Assembly: GCA_036320915.1 (NCBI GenBank)
Contig: JAXBDG010000012.1
Location: 856,501 to 920,500 of the forward strand
DNA length: 64,000 nt
DNA from: Linnemannia elongata
Taxonomy: Eukaryota > Mortierellomycota > Mortierellomycetes > Mortierellales > Mortierellaceae
Reading direction: 5' to 3'
Notes under the pieces: generated by a model
Seen by the model: only the letters and a program-made list of their open reading frames with translations
Database searches by the model: none
Told to the model about the DNA's origin: nothing
Shown here: in pieces, positions 9,412 to 19,038 of the stretch
Layout of the letters: every line of letters starts with the position of its first letter
Numbering within the stretch: the stretch's first letter is position 1
Program-made: the position numbers and the translations under genes

Positions 9412-9846
9412 CTATTCGTTGTGTATTAATCTTATGTTATTGCATATATGTGATTGTTGTGAATGTAATAGGTTTATAGCCACCTGTATTTCCCTGCTTC
9501 TTTGTTCTGTAGTATCTGGCTTTACGATTTCTCTGGCCATTTCCACCAGTAATTCGCATACTGTCTCTAGTTGGTTTGTTAATGCGCTTTCAATTCTTGT
9601 CTGAACAGTCTGTTCTTTGTGTTGATGTGATTGAACATTAGGCTTTGTTTCTGTTGTTGGTTGGTAATCTTGGTCTTGTCTTGTTTGAAACAACAACGAT
9701 GTCGGAGGAGAGACTTTATAGCGGATTATTTTTACTCTGGTCTTGTCAGTCTGATATGCTTTATAGTGATACTGTTCTTGATTTGATTTTTTCTGGTTGT
9801 GTATGATGGGTTTGGTCCTTTGTCTCTGTTCTGTGGTTGTTTTCAT
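9412..9846 (-). CDS. Hypothetical Gln-rich protein
   Basis: 144 aa; TATAAAAGG (complement at 9900-9906) lies 54 bp upstream. The N-terminal two-thirds is Gln/Lys/Thr-rich and probably disordered; the last 55 residues (from RIESALTNQLETVCELLVEM) look alpha-helical. No family recognised. The TATA spacing, identical to that of the 5794 and 6848 genes, is the best evidence that it is real. Confidence 0.55.
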   Translation of the reverse strand: MKTTTEQRQRTKPIIHNQKKSNQEQYHYKAYQTDKTRVKIIRYKVSPPTSLLFQTRQDQDYQPTTETKPNVQSHQHKEQTVQTRIESALTNQLETVCELLVEMAREIVKPDTTEQRSREIQVAINLLHSQQSHICNNIRLIHNE

Positions 9847-9977
9847 GATTTAATGGTTGGATCTGTTGACCTCTCACAGAGTACTTTCCACGGAACACCT
9901 TTTATAGTCTGACGTTTATCTTTTGGTTTATGTCTCGATTAAACTCTACTTATTAAAGTTTCATTTTTCCGTTATTA

Positions 9978-10454
9978 CTATGGCGAAAGCGAGTTCCCAT
10001 CAATGTCCGTGAAATTGGATAGTTCGTGTACTTTCAGCACAAAAACCAAGGGAACTCCTATCTTTGTATCGTATACACAGTCCAATATTCCCGTTGCAGT
10101 TACTTCACATCCGTATTTCATGGGCCCCGTAAATCGTTGTAGTATCAAGTTCTCCACTAGGGTCCGCTCGAATGATACTGAAACTAGTGTATCCTCATAT
10201 TCACCCTTTGTTACTTTGGCCTTTGCCTGATACAGGTAGTACGGTGTCGTATTTGACGTGACAAAGTCTCCAACAAAATTGCTTATTAGAGACAATCTCA
10301 TATTTTTGACATTGATGGGAAACGCTTTCTTCTTGGCGTTTCTCCTTGCGTCCAGTGATTTCATCCATATAGTCTTCTCTGGGGGCCTGTCCTTGATGTA
10401 TGGATGCTCTTTGAATGGGATTGCCTTCTGTGGTTCGTCGGTGTCGTCTTGCAT
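9978..10454 (-). CDS. Beta-module paralogue 1 (possible OB-fold)
   Basis: 158 aa. Its C-terminal half (LQRFTGPMKYGCEV, TATGILDCVY, GVPLVFVLKVHEL) aligns by eye with the proteins at 10753 and 11492. All share an R-F pair, a strand, a T-G-x-hydrophobic strand, a G-x-P turn, a hydrophobic strand and an acidic/Ile end. This is reminiscent of a small OB-type barrel, but no hallmark motif proves it. A TATA complement at 10698-10704 lies well upstream, leaving a 5' leader of roughly 200 nt. Confidence 0.6.
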   Translation of the reverse strand: MQDDTDEPQKAIPFKEHPYIKDRPPEKTIWMKSLDARRNAKKKAFPINVKNMRLSLISNFVGDFVTSNTTPYYLYQAKAKVTKGEYEDTLVSVSFERTLVENLILQRFTGPMKYGCEVTATGILDCVYDTKIGVPLVFVLKVHELSNFTDIDGNSLSP

Positions 10455-10752
10455 TTTGCAATGCCTGACTTTGTTTGTTTGAGACGTGTTTTGTTAGATG
10501 ATTGACTGCGCAATTTCGATCGTAACAGATTATTTATGCTATCGTTAACTTGTATATCCTTACGTGGTCTTTGTTCGGATATAGTGATTTGTGATGTATA
10601 ACTTTTTGTTGTTGTGGTGGTGGTGTGGAGGGGATGGGATAGAAGGGGAGAGGCAAAGGGGATTTGTTCAAACAAAATGGTGGGAATGTGCATTCCTTTT
10701 ATACCTTTTTAGGAAGAATAATTTTTGCTATTCTATTTTATCTACAAGTGAC

Positions 10753-11298
10753 TTATATATTGAATGGTCCGTCTGTGTCGATACGACTTTCATAACTCCA
10801 TCCTTTCGATTTGCAGAACGCCTCGTATGCTTTTCTTTCTTGCTGTTTTTCGTCTGATCTCGTAATTTTACTTGTTTTCATGTAAAATACCGCAGGGACC
10901 TTTCCACAACCTTTTAATACATGGAAATCCATCTTTCCTGTCACTTTCATCGTCATGCCGTACTCTATCAAAGCCCCGCCTAGCGGATTTTTTATGGGGT
11001 TCCTTGTACCAAATCGTCTTGACAAAACGACTTCTGTGTGGGCGCAAAATCCGCCTAGCAATTGTGTGTACAGATCGATTTGAACCACTCGCCGTTTGCG
11101 TTTGGGGAGCTTCCAATCGCCACGCATATAAGTAAACACTGGCTGGCCAATGGCGACTACCAATTGCTCTTCCATATGCATCGGGAAATGGGGCCTGGCC
11201 GTTTCCGTGGTCGATAATAACTTTTGCAATAACGTCTCGGATGGATGCTGCGAAGGATGTCCACCCTGTAAAGACAGCTTTTCTAAGGACGTTTCCAC
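10753..11298 (-). CDS. Beta-module paralogue 2 (possible OB-fold)
   Basis: 181 aa with the TATA complement at 11450-11456. The core runs VVQIDLYTQLLGGF, RRFGTRNPIKNP, IEYGMTMKVTGKMDF and KVPAVFYMKTSKI, matching the module at 9978-10454 and both halves of the 11492-12417 gene. A basic patch KLPKRKRR precedes the module and could be a nuclear localisation signal. The N-terminal 50 residues are polar. Function unknown. Confidence 0.6.
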   Translation of the reverse strand: METSLEKLSLQGGHPSQHPSETLLQKLLSTTETARPHFPMHMEEQLVVAIGQPVFTYMRGDWKLPKRKRRVVQIDLYTQLLGGFCAHTEVVLSRRFGTRNPIKNPLGGALIEYGMTMKVTGKMDFHVLKGCGKVPAVFYMKTSKITRSDEKQQERKAYEAFCKSKGWSYESRIDTDGPFNI

Positions 11299-11491
11299 GT
11301 TGTCACTGTATCGGATAGGTGGTGTTAACTCTTATTGTTTGATATCCTTTGCATATATTGGCATTATCTTTGATTGTTAATATCGTTATCCTTACGTGTC
11401 TTTCTCCATTGCATTGTTTTTGGGTCTCTACTTACGTTGTGTGATGCCCTTTTATACCTCGCCGATTTATTTATAAATTAAACTTTCATCA

Positions 11492-12417
11492 CTAAAACAC
11501 AAACTTCCCACTCCTTTCTTTACCAAATTTGGTCGCTTCATTATCATCTTCTGTGTTTCTTATCTCACTGGCCATTAATTGATAGTACAATAATGGCAAT
11601 CGAGTGCCTTCCCTTACTATTGTCATCAGCTTCCCTGATACGATGCACTTTGTGTCTTTGGAAAATTTAACTCCGTTGGTCGGATTCTTGTACTTTTTGG
11701 AAAACGCCCTTTTAACTACAATATCTGTCCCGTTAAGGCATTCTAGCCCTGTTATGACTGCTCTGAACATCACGGCTGAGCATTCGTGGAATCTTGGATC
11801 TCTTCCGTTTGGCTCTGTGAACTTGAACGATGCTTTTGACAGTAACTGGACTTCGACTGATTCTACTTCGCATTCTTCCGGTGGTCCTGAGAGGCTTGAT
11901 TCGGTCATTCTTTTCTCTTGGGCGTTACTAAAGACTCCTTTTGTCTTTCTAGATGTCCATTCTTTCTCTATGGCGGCACAGTTACTATGCGGTCTTGAAA
12001 CATAAAAAAATGGTTAATTTTGATGTAAGGTCTGTCTTACTTTGACCTCCCCCCTTTTTTTGCTTTTTTATGTCCTTTCTTTGATACTTACAATATCTTC
12101 TCTGACTCTACATTGAGTTCGTAAAAACATACGCCCATTTCATCTGCATCGACAAATGCATTGATTTGACCGGACATACATCTAACTGACCCTGCTGTGA
12201 GTGGGTACACTCTCTCGTACTCTGTCTTGTTGTGTATGATGATATCTAGGCCGTTTAGTTCCCCCAGAATCATGCCCTCGGTATGTTGGCATAACTGCTT
12301 GATGTTGTATCTCCTTCCTTGTACCTCGATCCATTTATCTCCGACATAGAACCCAACATCTTTTTTCAAAATAACCAATACGTCTTTGACTGTTAGATTT
12401 CTGGGCTCGATCCACAT
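11492..12417 (-). CDS. Two-module paralogue of the beta-module family (two exons)
   Basis: Two adjacent open frames join into one gene. Exon 1 (12417-12092) ends ATT|GTAAGTAT, the 98-nt intron (11994-12091) ends TTTCAAG, and exon 2 (11993-11492) is in phase, giving 275 aa with an open bridge (PHSNCAAIEKEWTSRKTK). Each exon carries one copy of the module: VRCMSGQINAFV/GVCFYELNVESEKI, then TKCIVSGKLMTIV/RLPLLYYQLMASEI. It is thus an internally duplicated version of the neighbours at 9978 and 10753. A TATA box complement at 12612-12618 places the start downstream of the short frame at 12423-12608, which is probably leader. Confidence 0.65.
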
Positions 12418-12820
12418 CTTCTCTACTGTTGTTGATATAGACTGTCGGATAACTCCTGGGATGTTGGTCTCTTTCTCATGTTTTTGGTCTTCCTCCCAAT
12501 GCTCATAGCTCTCTCTCTGGTAGCTTCATCCATGCTTGTTTCTGTATATGGCTTGAGCGTCTGTGGGTCTTGGGTATTATTGATGTTCTCCGAGGAACTT
12601 TCGCTCATTCCTTTTATAATTGTCTATCTAGTATTACCTTGACATATGACTGACTCGTGTTCGCTTCTTGTGTTTAGCCTTTCATTCTTCCATTCTTGGG
12701 TATCCATTCGCATCTCTTATGATGTACAATTCCTACTTTAAACTTTCATCCTTATCAGACGCGGTAGTTAATGGGTGTATCATACCAGACTTAGCTTGTG
12801 TCCACTACGCTCTTTTCACT

Positions 12821-12880
12821 CTTGGAAGCGTTAACATCATCTTGGAGGCGTCAATATCCCTTTGGAGGCGTCAACATCCT
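12821..12880 (+). promoter_or_regulatory. Three 20-bp tandem units with GGAGGCGTCAACA core
   Basis: Units start at 12821, 12841 and 12861, each of the form YTTGGARGCGTYAAYATCMY. They lie 124-183 bp upstream of the HTH gene at 13004. The core recurs in inverse orientation at 15111-15170. A tandem binding site for a regulatory protein is the simplest reading. Confidence 0.55.
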
Positions 12881-13003
12881 CTATCACATTCACTCTGAAA
12901 GGAAAAAAAAAATACTTAAACCCTCTGGATTTATCGTCTTATTCTTCATCTACTTCGCCTCCACTTGTCTATCTGTATCGCCTTCCGGTCCTCCTTGAAA
13001 AAC

Positions 13004-13561
13004 ATGTCTGCTATTTCCACTTCGGTGACTTGCCAATCCGTTTCGCCTGGTCCCCCCAAGTCCAGGCGCCGTCGTCGCCCCAAGGCTACTCAGGTTGTTA
13101 CTCGTTACCAGGGCCAGTCCAATCCTTCCAAAAAACGACTACAACTACAACGCCAATACGAGGCCTTCCGTCATCAACAACATTTCGATCGACTGGACGC
13201 CATCTATATCCTTTACCGAAGTGGATTATCTACTGTTGCTATTTCTCAGATCACTCGAGTCAAAAAGTCGGTTGTTACAACAACTATCCATAGATATGAG
13301 TCTGCTGAAATTGTCCTTGCTGATCGATCTCCACCGACGCATCCTTATTGGTCCATGGACACTACTGCCAAAGCTTCTGTGCTTTGTTCTATTTATGATA
13401 CCCTTCCTCCGTACAATCAAGACGGTTCCTCGGCTTTAGTAGACACGTTTCGTTTTGACGAGCATGTTCAATATTATCCATCTCCTTGTAATTCGGACCC
13501 TTTATTGGAGCATACCTACTCTACCTACTCTCCTCAACCGCTTTGTAGCATCTCTTTTTAA
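13004..13561 (+). CDS. Helix-turn-helix protein
   Basis: 185 aa from ATG 13004. A basic N-terminus (KSRRRRRPK) is followed at residues about 60-100 by a homeodomain-like HTH (IYILYRSGLSTVAISQIT then TTTIHRYE), the pattern of HTH_23/HTH_38-type DNA-binding domains found in transposases and regulators. The C-terminal 70 residues are Tyr/Pro/Ser-rich without a catalytic domain, so it is either a small regulator or a domesticated transposase N-domain. The 20-bp repeat array sits just upstream, which would fit autoregulation (inference). Confidence 0.6.
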   Translation: MSAISTSVTCQSVSPGPPKSRRRRRPKATQVVTRYQGQSNPSKKRLQLQRQYEAFRHQQHFDRLDAIYILYRSGLSTVAISQITRVKKSVVTTTIHRYESAEIVLADRSPPTHPYWSMDTTAKASVLCSIYDTLPPYNQDGSSALVDTFRFDEHVQYYPSPCNSDPLLEHTYSTYSPQPLCSISF

Positions 13562-13606
13562 TAAACTGTATTTGACTACTGGCACTTTCCATGTGCAAAA
13601 TCTATC

Positions 13607-13996
13607 TTACTTGCAGCCGCTTGTCATTTTTCTCTGGCAACATAGAATTTGAATGTTGTCTTTAGCTCCTTGGTATCTCTGCTTGATACATCCCGCGAGG
13701 ATTCGGTTGAATATTGGTGCGTGGGGTTTGTAAGCCTCGTTCGCACACACAACTCCACTTGGTTTATTTGTGTTTCCATCTTGAGATCGAACTCTGAATT
13801 GCAAGAGCGACATATCTTGACAGAATGAGTACAGGCATTCTTTGTACATACTAAGGTCCTGCACTCGATTTTCGGCCGTATCGCAATTGGAGTCATAGTG
13901 CATTGACTTTGGATCGCCGCAGTCTTCCTTCTCTTCCCAGCAGTGCAGCGCAGTTGCGATCTTGATGGCAACAGTCAGATAGACAAACCACTTCAT
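13607..13996 (-). CDS. Cysteine-rich small secreted protein
   Basis: 129 aa. A signal peptide (MKWFVYLTVAIKIATALH) is followed by a mature part with ten cysteines, including a CC pair near the C-terminus (ILCCQRK), the composition of fungal small secreted effector-like proteins. It converges with the HTH gene at 13004; the two stop codons are 45 bp apart. A TATA-like ATATAAATAT lies about 45-55 bp upstream. No homologue recognised. Confidence 0.65.
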   Translation of the reverse strand: MKWFVYLTVAIKIATALHCWEEKEDCGDPKSMHYDSNCDTAENRVQDLSMYKECLYSFCQDMSLLQFRVRSQDGNTNKPSGVVCANEAYKPHAPIFNRILAGCIKQRYQGAKDNIQILCCQRKMTSGCK

Positions 13997-13999
13997 TTC

Positions 14000-15390
14000 G
14001 TCCTTTGTTGATTCTACATCTTTGTTGACACAGACCTCTCATATTTATATTTCTCTTTATGTGTTGTCGTTGGCACCCACGAATGCCACTGTAATTAGTC
14101 CCCTCACCAGTACTTCTTTTATTGTTTTTGGTCACGTTTTATTCTACTTTCTTAGGTCAAATCCCTATTATCAACCATGGGTTACTAGATAATATACGTT
14201 TTTCTTTGATTGAGGGTGATAATACGAAAACGCAAGAGGTTAAACCTTATTGTTTCCTCACCTGTTTTCTCACATTGTACAGACAATTGGCTTCAGCTTC
14301 ACGACTAGTGATCTACATTTGTGAGTGTACCCCGGTTATTTTTTGATCACCGATATGTTTCTCGCTTGTGCACTGAACTTTCCCGTGCTCTTTTTCTCCC
14401 GTCAGAGCCCGAATTAAGTTTATAGTTTCACTGTCCTTCTTTTTGGTACCCGCTATCTATCCCCTTTGTGCCCGGTTTCCCAAATGACCCATTTAAGGTT
14501 TCATTGTTGCGCCCATCAAGATACCCTTCCTGTTAACATTTAAGGTTACATCATAGCGCTAGTCAAGACAGTGTTTCACTCTCTGGTCTACAGAATGATT
14601 AAAGTTCGTCACAACTCCGCATAAACACTTTCCCGCTCTTCTTTCTTGTCCAATCACTTGTACCAAATTGCGCCTTACCAACCCCGTTTGTGTTTTATTC
14701 ACATGCGAGTATTCTTGTGACCATCTGTTGTACCAACCTATTGGTACTTTTTTTTTTTTTTTTTTTTTTTTATGGTATCACCTTTTCCCCCCCACAAACT
14801 TTCATTGGTCCTTGTATTTTTGTGTCGCTCTTTGATTTCAGTGATTTTGATAATGGGATCGTATGATTCCTACATGTGTATGCAAGGGTGGTGTGCTTGG
14901 CTGCAAAAATCTTTTGGCACATTAGCATAGCTGTCTCTCTATGTACATTTTAATGCCGCACTTGCCCGCCTTTTGAAGAGCTACATGGCCCACCCGTGGC
15001 CGTTTTGCAGTATACCTTCCCTTGGTACTCCTTTTTCTCTTCCGTTTTTCCTTGGTCCTTGGTAGGTATTTCCCTTGACCAACAATTGCGCCATTCGTTA
15101 CCCGGCTTTTTGTTGCGCCTACAGTTTCGTTGTTGCGCCTCCTGTTTCTTTGTTGCGCCTCCAAGTTCCTGTGGGAAACATTCTCTCTTCTACTTCCATT
15201 TCTCACGGTGAGTACTGAAAACAGTACATGTCTGTGTACATAGTATAGGTATGTCCGTTTTGGGGAATCTTTAGAAAAACAACTTTCATTATCACTACTA
15301 GTCCTAAATGGGTTGTCTATAAACTCTAGCTATTTCTTGGTCCTAGTACTCAGATCGGGGTCACTTTAGGGGTATCTATCTGGTGGCTTG
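14000..15390. other. AT-rich intergenic region without a convincing gene
   Basis: It holds several AAACTTTCAT-like boxes (near 14804 and 15283), a poly-T run at about 14749-14770 and the 20-bp repeat array at 15111-15170. The minus-strand frame at 14922-15206 crosses those repeats and lacks any family feature, so I do not call it. Confidence 0.5.
15111..15170. promoter_or_regulatory. Three 20-bp tandem units with TGTTGCGCCT core
   Basis: TGTTGCGCCT starts at 15111, 15131 and 15151, exactly 20 bp apart. The reverse complement reads GGAGGCGCAACA, nearly the core of the array at 12821-12880 (GGAGGCGTCAACA). A single related site lies near 14503. Confidence 0.5.
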
Positions 15391-15391
15391 A

Positions 15392-15952
15392 TCATTCTTC
15401 CGACACATACACTCCCTTCAGCCCCCCCTTTATAATATCTGTAAAGAAATAGCTATCGAACAAAACCTCCATGAACCCTTGGGTTGAGACCAATGCATGT
15501 CCCAGTGGGTATTTCCATTTTCGGTAAAGATCAATCTTCTCCATGTCAGAAGAGTCTCCTACAAACACCCTCAGAAAGGATGCCTTGTTCGGGTGGTTCG
15601 GTCCTAGGGCTTCCTCCCTAACTGTGCGGGCCAGGTCTTTGAACCTCGAATCGTTGTTCCATAAGAATGTTACTGTCTTTTTGACACAGTGGCTTGTCGC
15701 TACATCCTTCACAAACACATCCACTTGGGTTTCATTTTTTGTGTCGAGTGATGTGGTCATAGCTGGGCCTTTACTTGATAGTTTGGTGTATGGTGGTTTA
15801 GACCAAAAAGCTACACTACCTGGTCTATCTTTATATTCATCACTCAAGCTTTCACAATTTCCCTTTTTAGTTTTGCGTAGAGAATTATCACTTCGTGATA
15901 TCTCTACTTGGTCTAAAAAGGAAATGATGAAAACTTTAAATCTCGAATGCAA
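15392..15952 (-). CDS. Hypothetical protein abutting a 28S segment
   Basis: 186 aa with no known domain. The middle (KKTVTFLWNNDSRFKDL, VREEALGPNHPNKASFLRVF) looks like a folded alpha/beta region. The first Met is only about 25 bp from the 28S segment that begins at 15977, so the natural 5' end may have been lost when the 28S piece arrived; no TATA box fits in the remaining space. Confidence 0.45.
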   Translation of the reverse strand: MHSRFKVFIISFLDQVEISRSDNSLRKTKKGNCESLSDEYKDRPGSVAFWSKPPYTKLSSKGPAMTTSLDTKNETQVDVFVKDVATSHCVKKTVTFLWNNDSRFKDLARTVREEALGPNHPNKASFLRVFVGDSSDMEKIDLYRKWKYPLGHALVSTQGFMEVLFDSYFFTDIIKGGLKGVYVSEE

Positions 15953-15976
15953 GAAAATATTTCCCTAAGGGTATAA

Positions 15977-16014
15977 TAACTGGCTTGTGGCAGCCAAGCG
16001 TTCATAGCGACGTT

Positions 16015-16050
<36 letters not shown>

Positions 16051-16094
16051 ACTGAAGCAGAATTCAGTAAGCGTTGGATTGTTCACCCACTAAT

Positions 16095-16149
<55 letters not shown>

Positions 16150-16564
16150 ATGAAATGTTGTTGCAATAGTAATTGAACTTAGTACGAGAGGAACCGTTCA
16201 TTCGGATAATTGGTATTTGGGCCTGCCTGAGCAGGCAATGGCCCGAAGCTATCATCCGTTGGGTTATGGCTGAACGCCTCTAAGTCAGAACCCGTGCTAG
16301 AACGCGACGATTACCGCCTTTCGATTTTTAGTTGAATACGAATAGACCTTCGGGTCCAAGATCATACTACGCGGGGTTATGTTGCAGAGCGGAAAGGCTT
16401 TGTGATGTTCCTGCTAATGTTAATTTCAAATATTGAAAGGGATAAATCCATTGCAGACGACTTTAATTGAACGGGGTATTGTAAGCAGTAGAGTAGCCTT
16501 GTTGCTACGATCTGCTGAGATTAAGCCCATTGTTCTACAGATTTGTTCGAAAGAACAACATCTC
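15977..16564 (+). rRNA. 28S rRNA 3'-end segment, copy 1 (partial)
   Basis: Begins TAACTGGCTTGTGGC and runs to the mature 28S 3' end. It contains the sarcin-ricin loop core AGTACGAGAGGAACC, CACCCACTAATAGGGAACG and the terminal GAGTAGCCTTGTTGCTACGA. Just past the 3' end is a perfect hairpin TTGTTC-GAAA-GAACAA followed by a T-rich tract, as expected of the 3' external spacer. The upstream ~80% of 28S is absent. It is not a functional rRNA gene. Upstream the 28S continues in nature as CAGGGA, absent here. Confidence 0.95.
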
Positions 16565-16599
16565 TTTTCTCTACTATTTTTTTTCAAATGATGTTTAAG

Positions 16600-17388
16600 G
16601 GCCTTGGTTTTAATCCATAATCCATAGTCCGTTAACTTGAGAAAAAACAATAATACGACGGCAGCAAAGATGACCCACCCTTTTTTGTGCAATGTATTTT
16701 TGTAATGGTGCTTTTGAAGAAAGGAATTTGATTGAAGAGTTTCTCTCTAACCACCACCTTTTTTCTTTACCTTTACTTTTTTCTTTTATGCTTCAACTCG
16801 GCACTGTGAATGGCCTCTACTATAGTGTCTAAGCGCAGGTCATGAAGTTTGCTGCAGCTTAATGGCTCTCAAAATGCCCGCACACGTCGAGTCTAAGCGC
16901 AGGTCATGAAATTTGCTGCAGCTTAATGACTTGCAAAATGTCAGCACGCGTCAAGTTGGTATGACCAGTCATATCAATGCGACATCTTGAGATGAGGGAA
17001 CAATAAGGCGCTTTCATGTCTCTTGGTATGGAGGTGTTTTATTTTATCTAGCGTTATTTGAAGTCTTTCTAGGTTAAAAATAACGTGGCGTGTTTGTTTG
17101 GATTTTCCAAACAAACACAAACACAAGGTATGTCAACTATATTGGTTCTTTTTTTTTTTTTTTTTTTTGAGTCATCATCGCTGCCGTCAAGATAGTGGAG
17201 TGTTGTTTGAGATCCCCTTAACTTCCCTTCTTCATGCGCAGATACCAGTCCATTCACTGTTCTATGGATGTGTAACAACATCTCTCTATTTTTTTCTCTC
17301 TCTTTTCCTTAAGACTCGTTAGTTAAGGGTAGTATGTCAGAGGGGCTTGTGCTTTGCTTGAGGCGGTTTTGAGTATGAGAGGCGACAA
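16600..17388. other. Spacer shared with 42.2-43.0 kb, with inverted repeat
   Basis: Nearly the same sequence follows the 28S segment at 42212. It includes two ~75-bp repeats around GTCTAAGCGCAGGTCATGAA (about 16827 and 16892) and a perfect 13-bp inverted repeat GTGTTTGTTTGGA/TCCAAACAAACAC with a 3-nt loop at 17090-17118 (second copy near 42743-42771). It may be old intergenic rDNA spacer. Confidence 0.6.
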
Positions 17389-17872
17389 GTGCACTCATGC
17401 CCCTTTACGCCCATTGGTGCCCATTGTTGCCCCTTTAGCCCACTCATGCCCACTCATGCCCACTCATGCCCACTCATGCCCACTCATGCCCACTCATACC
17501 CACTTATGCCCCACTCATGCCCCTTTATGCCCATTGTTGCCCCTTTATGCCCACTCATGCCCACTCATGCCCACTCATACCCACTTATGCCCCACTCATG
17601 CCCCTTTATGCCCATTGTTGCCCACTCATGCCCACTCATACCCACTCATACCCACTTATGCCCATTGTTGCCCCTTTATGCCTGCCCATTGTTGGCCCTT
17701 TATGCCCACTCATGCCCACCTTGCCCCTTTATGTCCATTGTGGCCCTACTCATGCCCCTTTATGCCCATTGTTGCCCCTTTATGCCTGCCCATTGTTGGC
17801 CCTTTATGCCCACTCACGCCCACCTTGCCCCTTTATGCCCACTCACGCCCACTCATGCCCCTTTATGCCCAT
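17389..17872. repeat. CCCACTCATG / CCCATTGTTG minisatellite
   Basis: Dozens of 10-12 bp units (CCCACTCATG, CCCCTTTATG, CCCATTGTTG) in tandem, in the leader region of the gene at 18015. All forward frames are open because the unit lacks stop codons, giving Pro/His/Cys-rich translations; I treat these as artefacts. The second copy at 43040-43360 has fewer units in a different order. Confidence 0.85.
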
Positions 17873-18014
17873 TGTATCCTATGTTCTTTTATACCTGTGC
17901 ATAATCACAAAACGCTTTATATCAAAAATATAAATAAAGAGGGGATCCATCTTTTTTCTCTCATATATCTTGTCATACTTCTTCAGTTACCTGTCCTTAT
18001 ACTACAACAGCACA

Positions 18015-18956
18015 ATGTCCACCAGCAAGACCAACCTTGTTATTACTATAGGAAGCAACATTGAAGCAATCTTCACTAAGCCCTATTGCTGTGTATGTGG
18101 GGTCAATCAGTCCACGAAGCGAAACTTGCGGCGACACATTCAAGGCACCGAGGATAGACACCCATGCGAAAGCATTGAGAGTATCTTGAGATTCGAGTTT
18201 CAAAGAACATCTACAATCAAAGAAAAGCATTTTTCTGCTAGGATGTTGTCTGATTCTATCATGGTAGAGTCCATGAAGAATTTTAAGGCTTAGTGTGCCG
18301 TGCCAGTGCAGTGGCATTGAAACTCTATAGATTGCTAATCATGTTTCTTTACTTTTTTAATTGTATTTTAGTCCCCAGTCATTTCAAGTCCTTTGGTTGC
18401 TTCTTCTACTTCTGCCTCCTCTACCCTTTCTGCCTCCTCTGATTCTTCTGCTACTCCTACTCCCATTACTTTTTCTGCTTCCTCTGCCTCTTCTGCACTC
18501 GCTGTCTCCTCTGATTCTTCTGCTACTCCAGCTTTATCTACACCCCCTGGCAATACACACAATCAATACCAGTCCATCATATCTCGTTTGGAGAATCTAC
18601 CTACGCAGGATCAGATGGAGGCTATTTTGTCTAGGATGAGTCGATTGGAGAATCTATCTATGCCGGATCAGATTCAATCTCTTGTATCAATGATAGGTCG
18701 TTTGGAAGAGACAGTTATGGGGTTGCGCAATGACATTTCCAGGAGTTCAGAATGGACGGAAAGAACTATTGGCATCCATGAGCGAAGACAACCTCGGCAA
18801 GCGTCTCCTTACTCATCCAATACGGTCCTCACTCCCTCACCCCAAAGAAGACAGCACCGCCTATCCGGTTCCGTCAGCCCTACGGCCAGTCAGCATAGTA
18901 TTATGAGTTTTAATGGTGTAACGACTAGTACACCAAGAGAAGAAGAACATAGATGA
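18015..18956 (+). CDS. Zinc-finger / coiled-coil protein, copy 1 (two exons)
   Basis: Exon 1 (18015-18263) encodes a C2H2-like finger (CCVCGVNQSTKRNLRRHI). The intron 18264-18371 (GTAGAG...TTTTAG, 108 nt) is phase 0, and exon 2 (18372-18956) continues in frame, giving 277 aa. After a Ser/Ala/Thr-rich linker come heptad-like repeats built on SRLENLPTQDQMEAIL and SRLENLSMPDQIQSL, i.e. a coiled coil, then a basic Pro/Ser tail. A finger plus dimerising coiled coil suggests a DNA-binding protein. Copy 2 at 43501-44442 keeps the same exon structure with only scattered substitutions, arguing that the model is real and constrained. It is flanked on both sides by 28S-derived sequence. Confidence 0.7.
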
Positions 18957-18989
18957 GCTATTAAAAAAAACTTTAAAGTTTTTGCCTTG

Positions 18990-19038
18990 CAAACAGGATT
19001 AAGAATGGACACTACGCGGTAGAATAGCCTTGTTACTA
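18990..19038 (+). pseudogene. 28S 3'-terminal fragment, interrupted (continues 19766-19812)
   Basis: GCGGTAGAATAGCCTTGTTACTA matches the last ~70 nt of 28S. The match resumes after the inserted element as CGATCTGATGAGATTAAGCCCATTGTTCTG. The uninterrupted equivalent is at 44508-44582. Both are followed by a T-rich tract, as in the longer 28S segments. Confidence 0.7.

Noticed and set aside
12423..12608. Short minus-strand frame MSESSSENINN...
   Set aside because: The TATA box at 12612-12618 would put transcription start inside or after its Met, and it is out of frame with the 12417 gene; treated as leader.
14922..15206. Minus-strand frame rich in Arg/Asn
   Set aside because: It runs through the 20-bp TGTTGCGCCT repeats and has no relative, promoter or domain.
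1..16000. Integrated virus explanation for the compact gene island
   Set aside because: No capsid, polymerase, packaging ATPase or other viral hallmark was recognised; kept only as a remote possibility.
15977..16564. Functional rRNA gene
   Set aside because: Only the last fifth of 28S is present in each copy, with no 5.8S, ITS or upstream 28S; these are dispersed fragments.
16426..16692. Protein-coding frame over the 28S 3' end (and equivalents at 32252-32536)
   Set aside because: It overlaps rRNA sequence and T-rich spacer and shows no conserved protein feature.
17354..18064. Pro/His/Cys-rich open frames (MPTHAHSCPL type)
   Set aside because: They arise from a stop-free minisatellite unit in three frames at once and the two copies differ in length and order; the real start of the downstream gene is at 18015.
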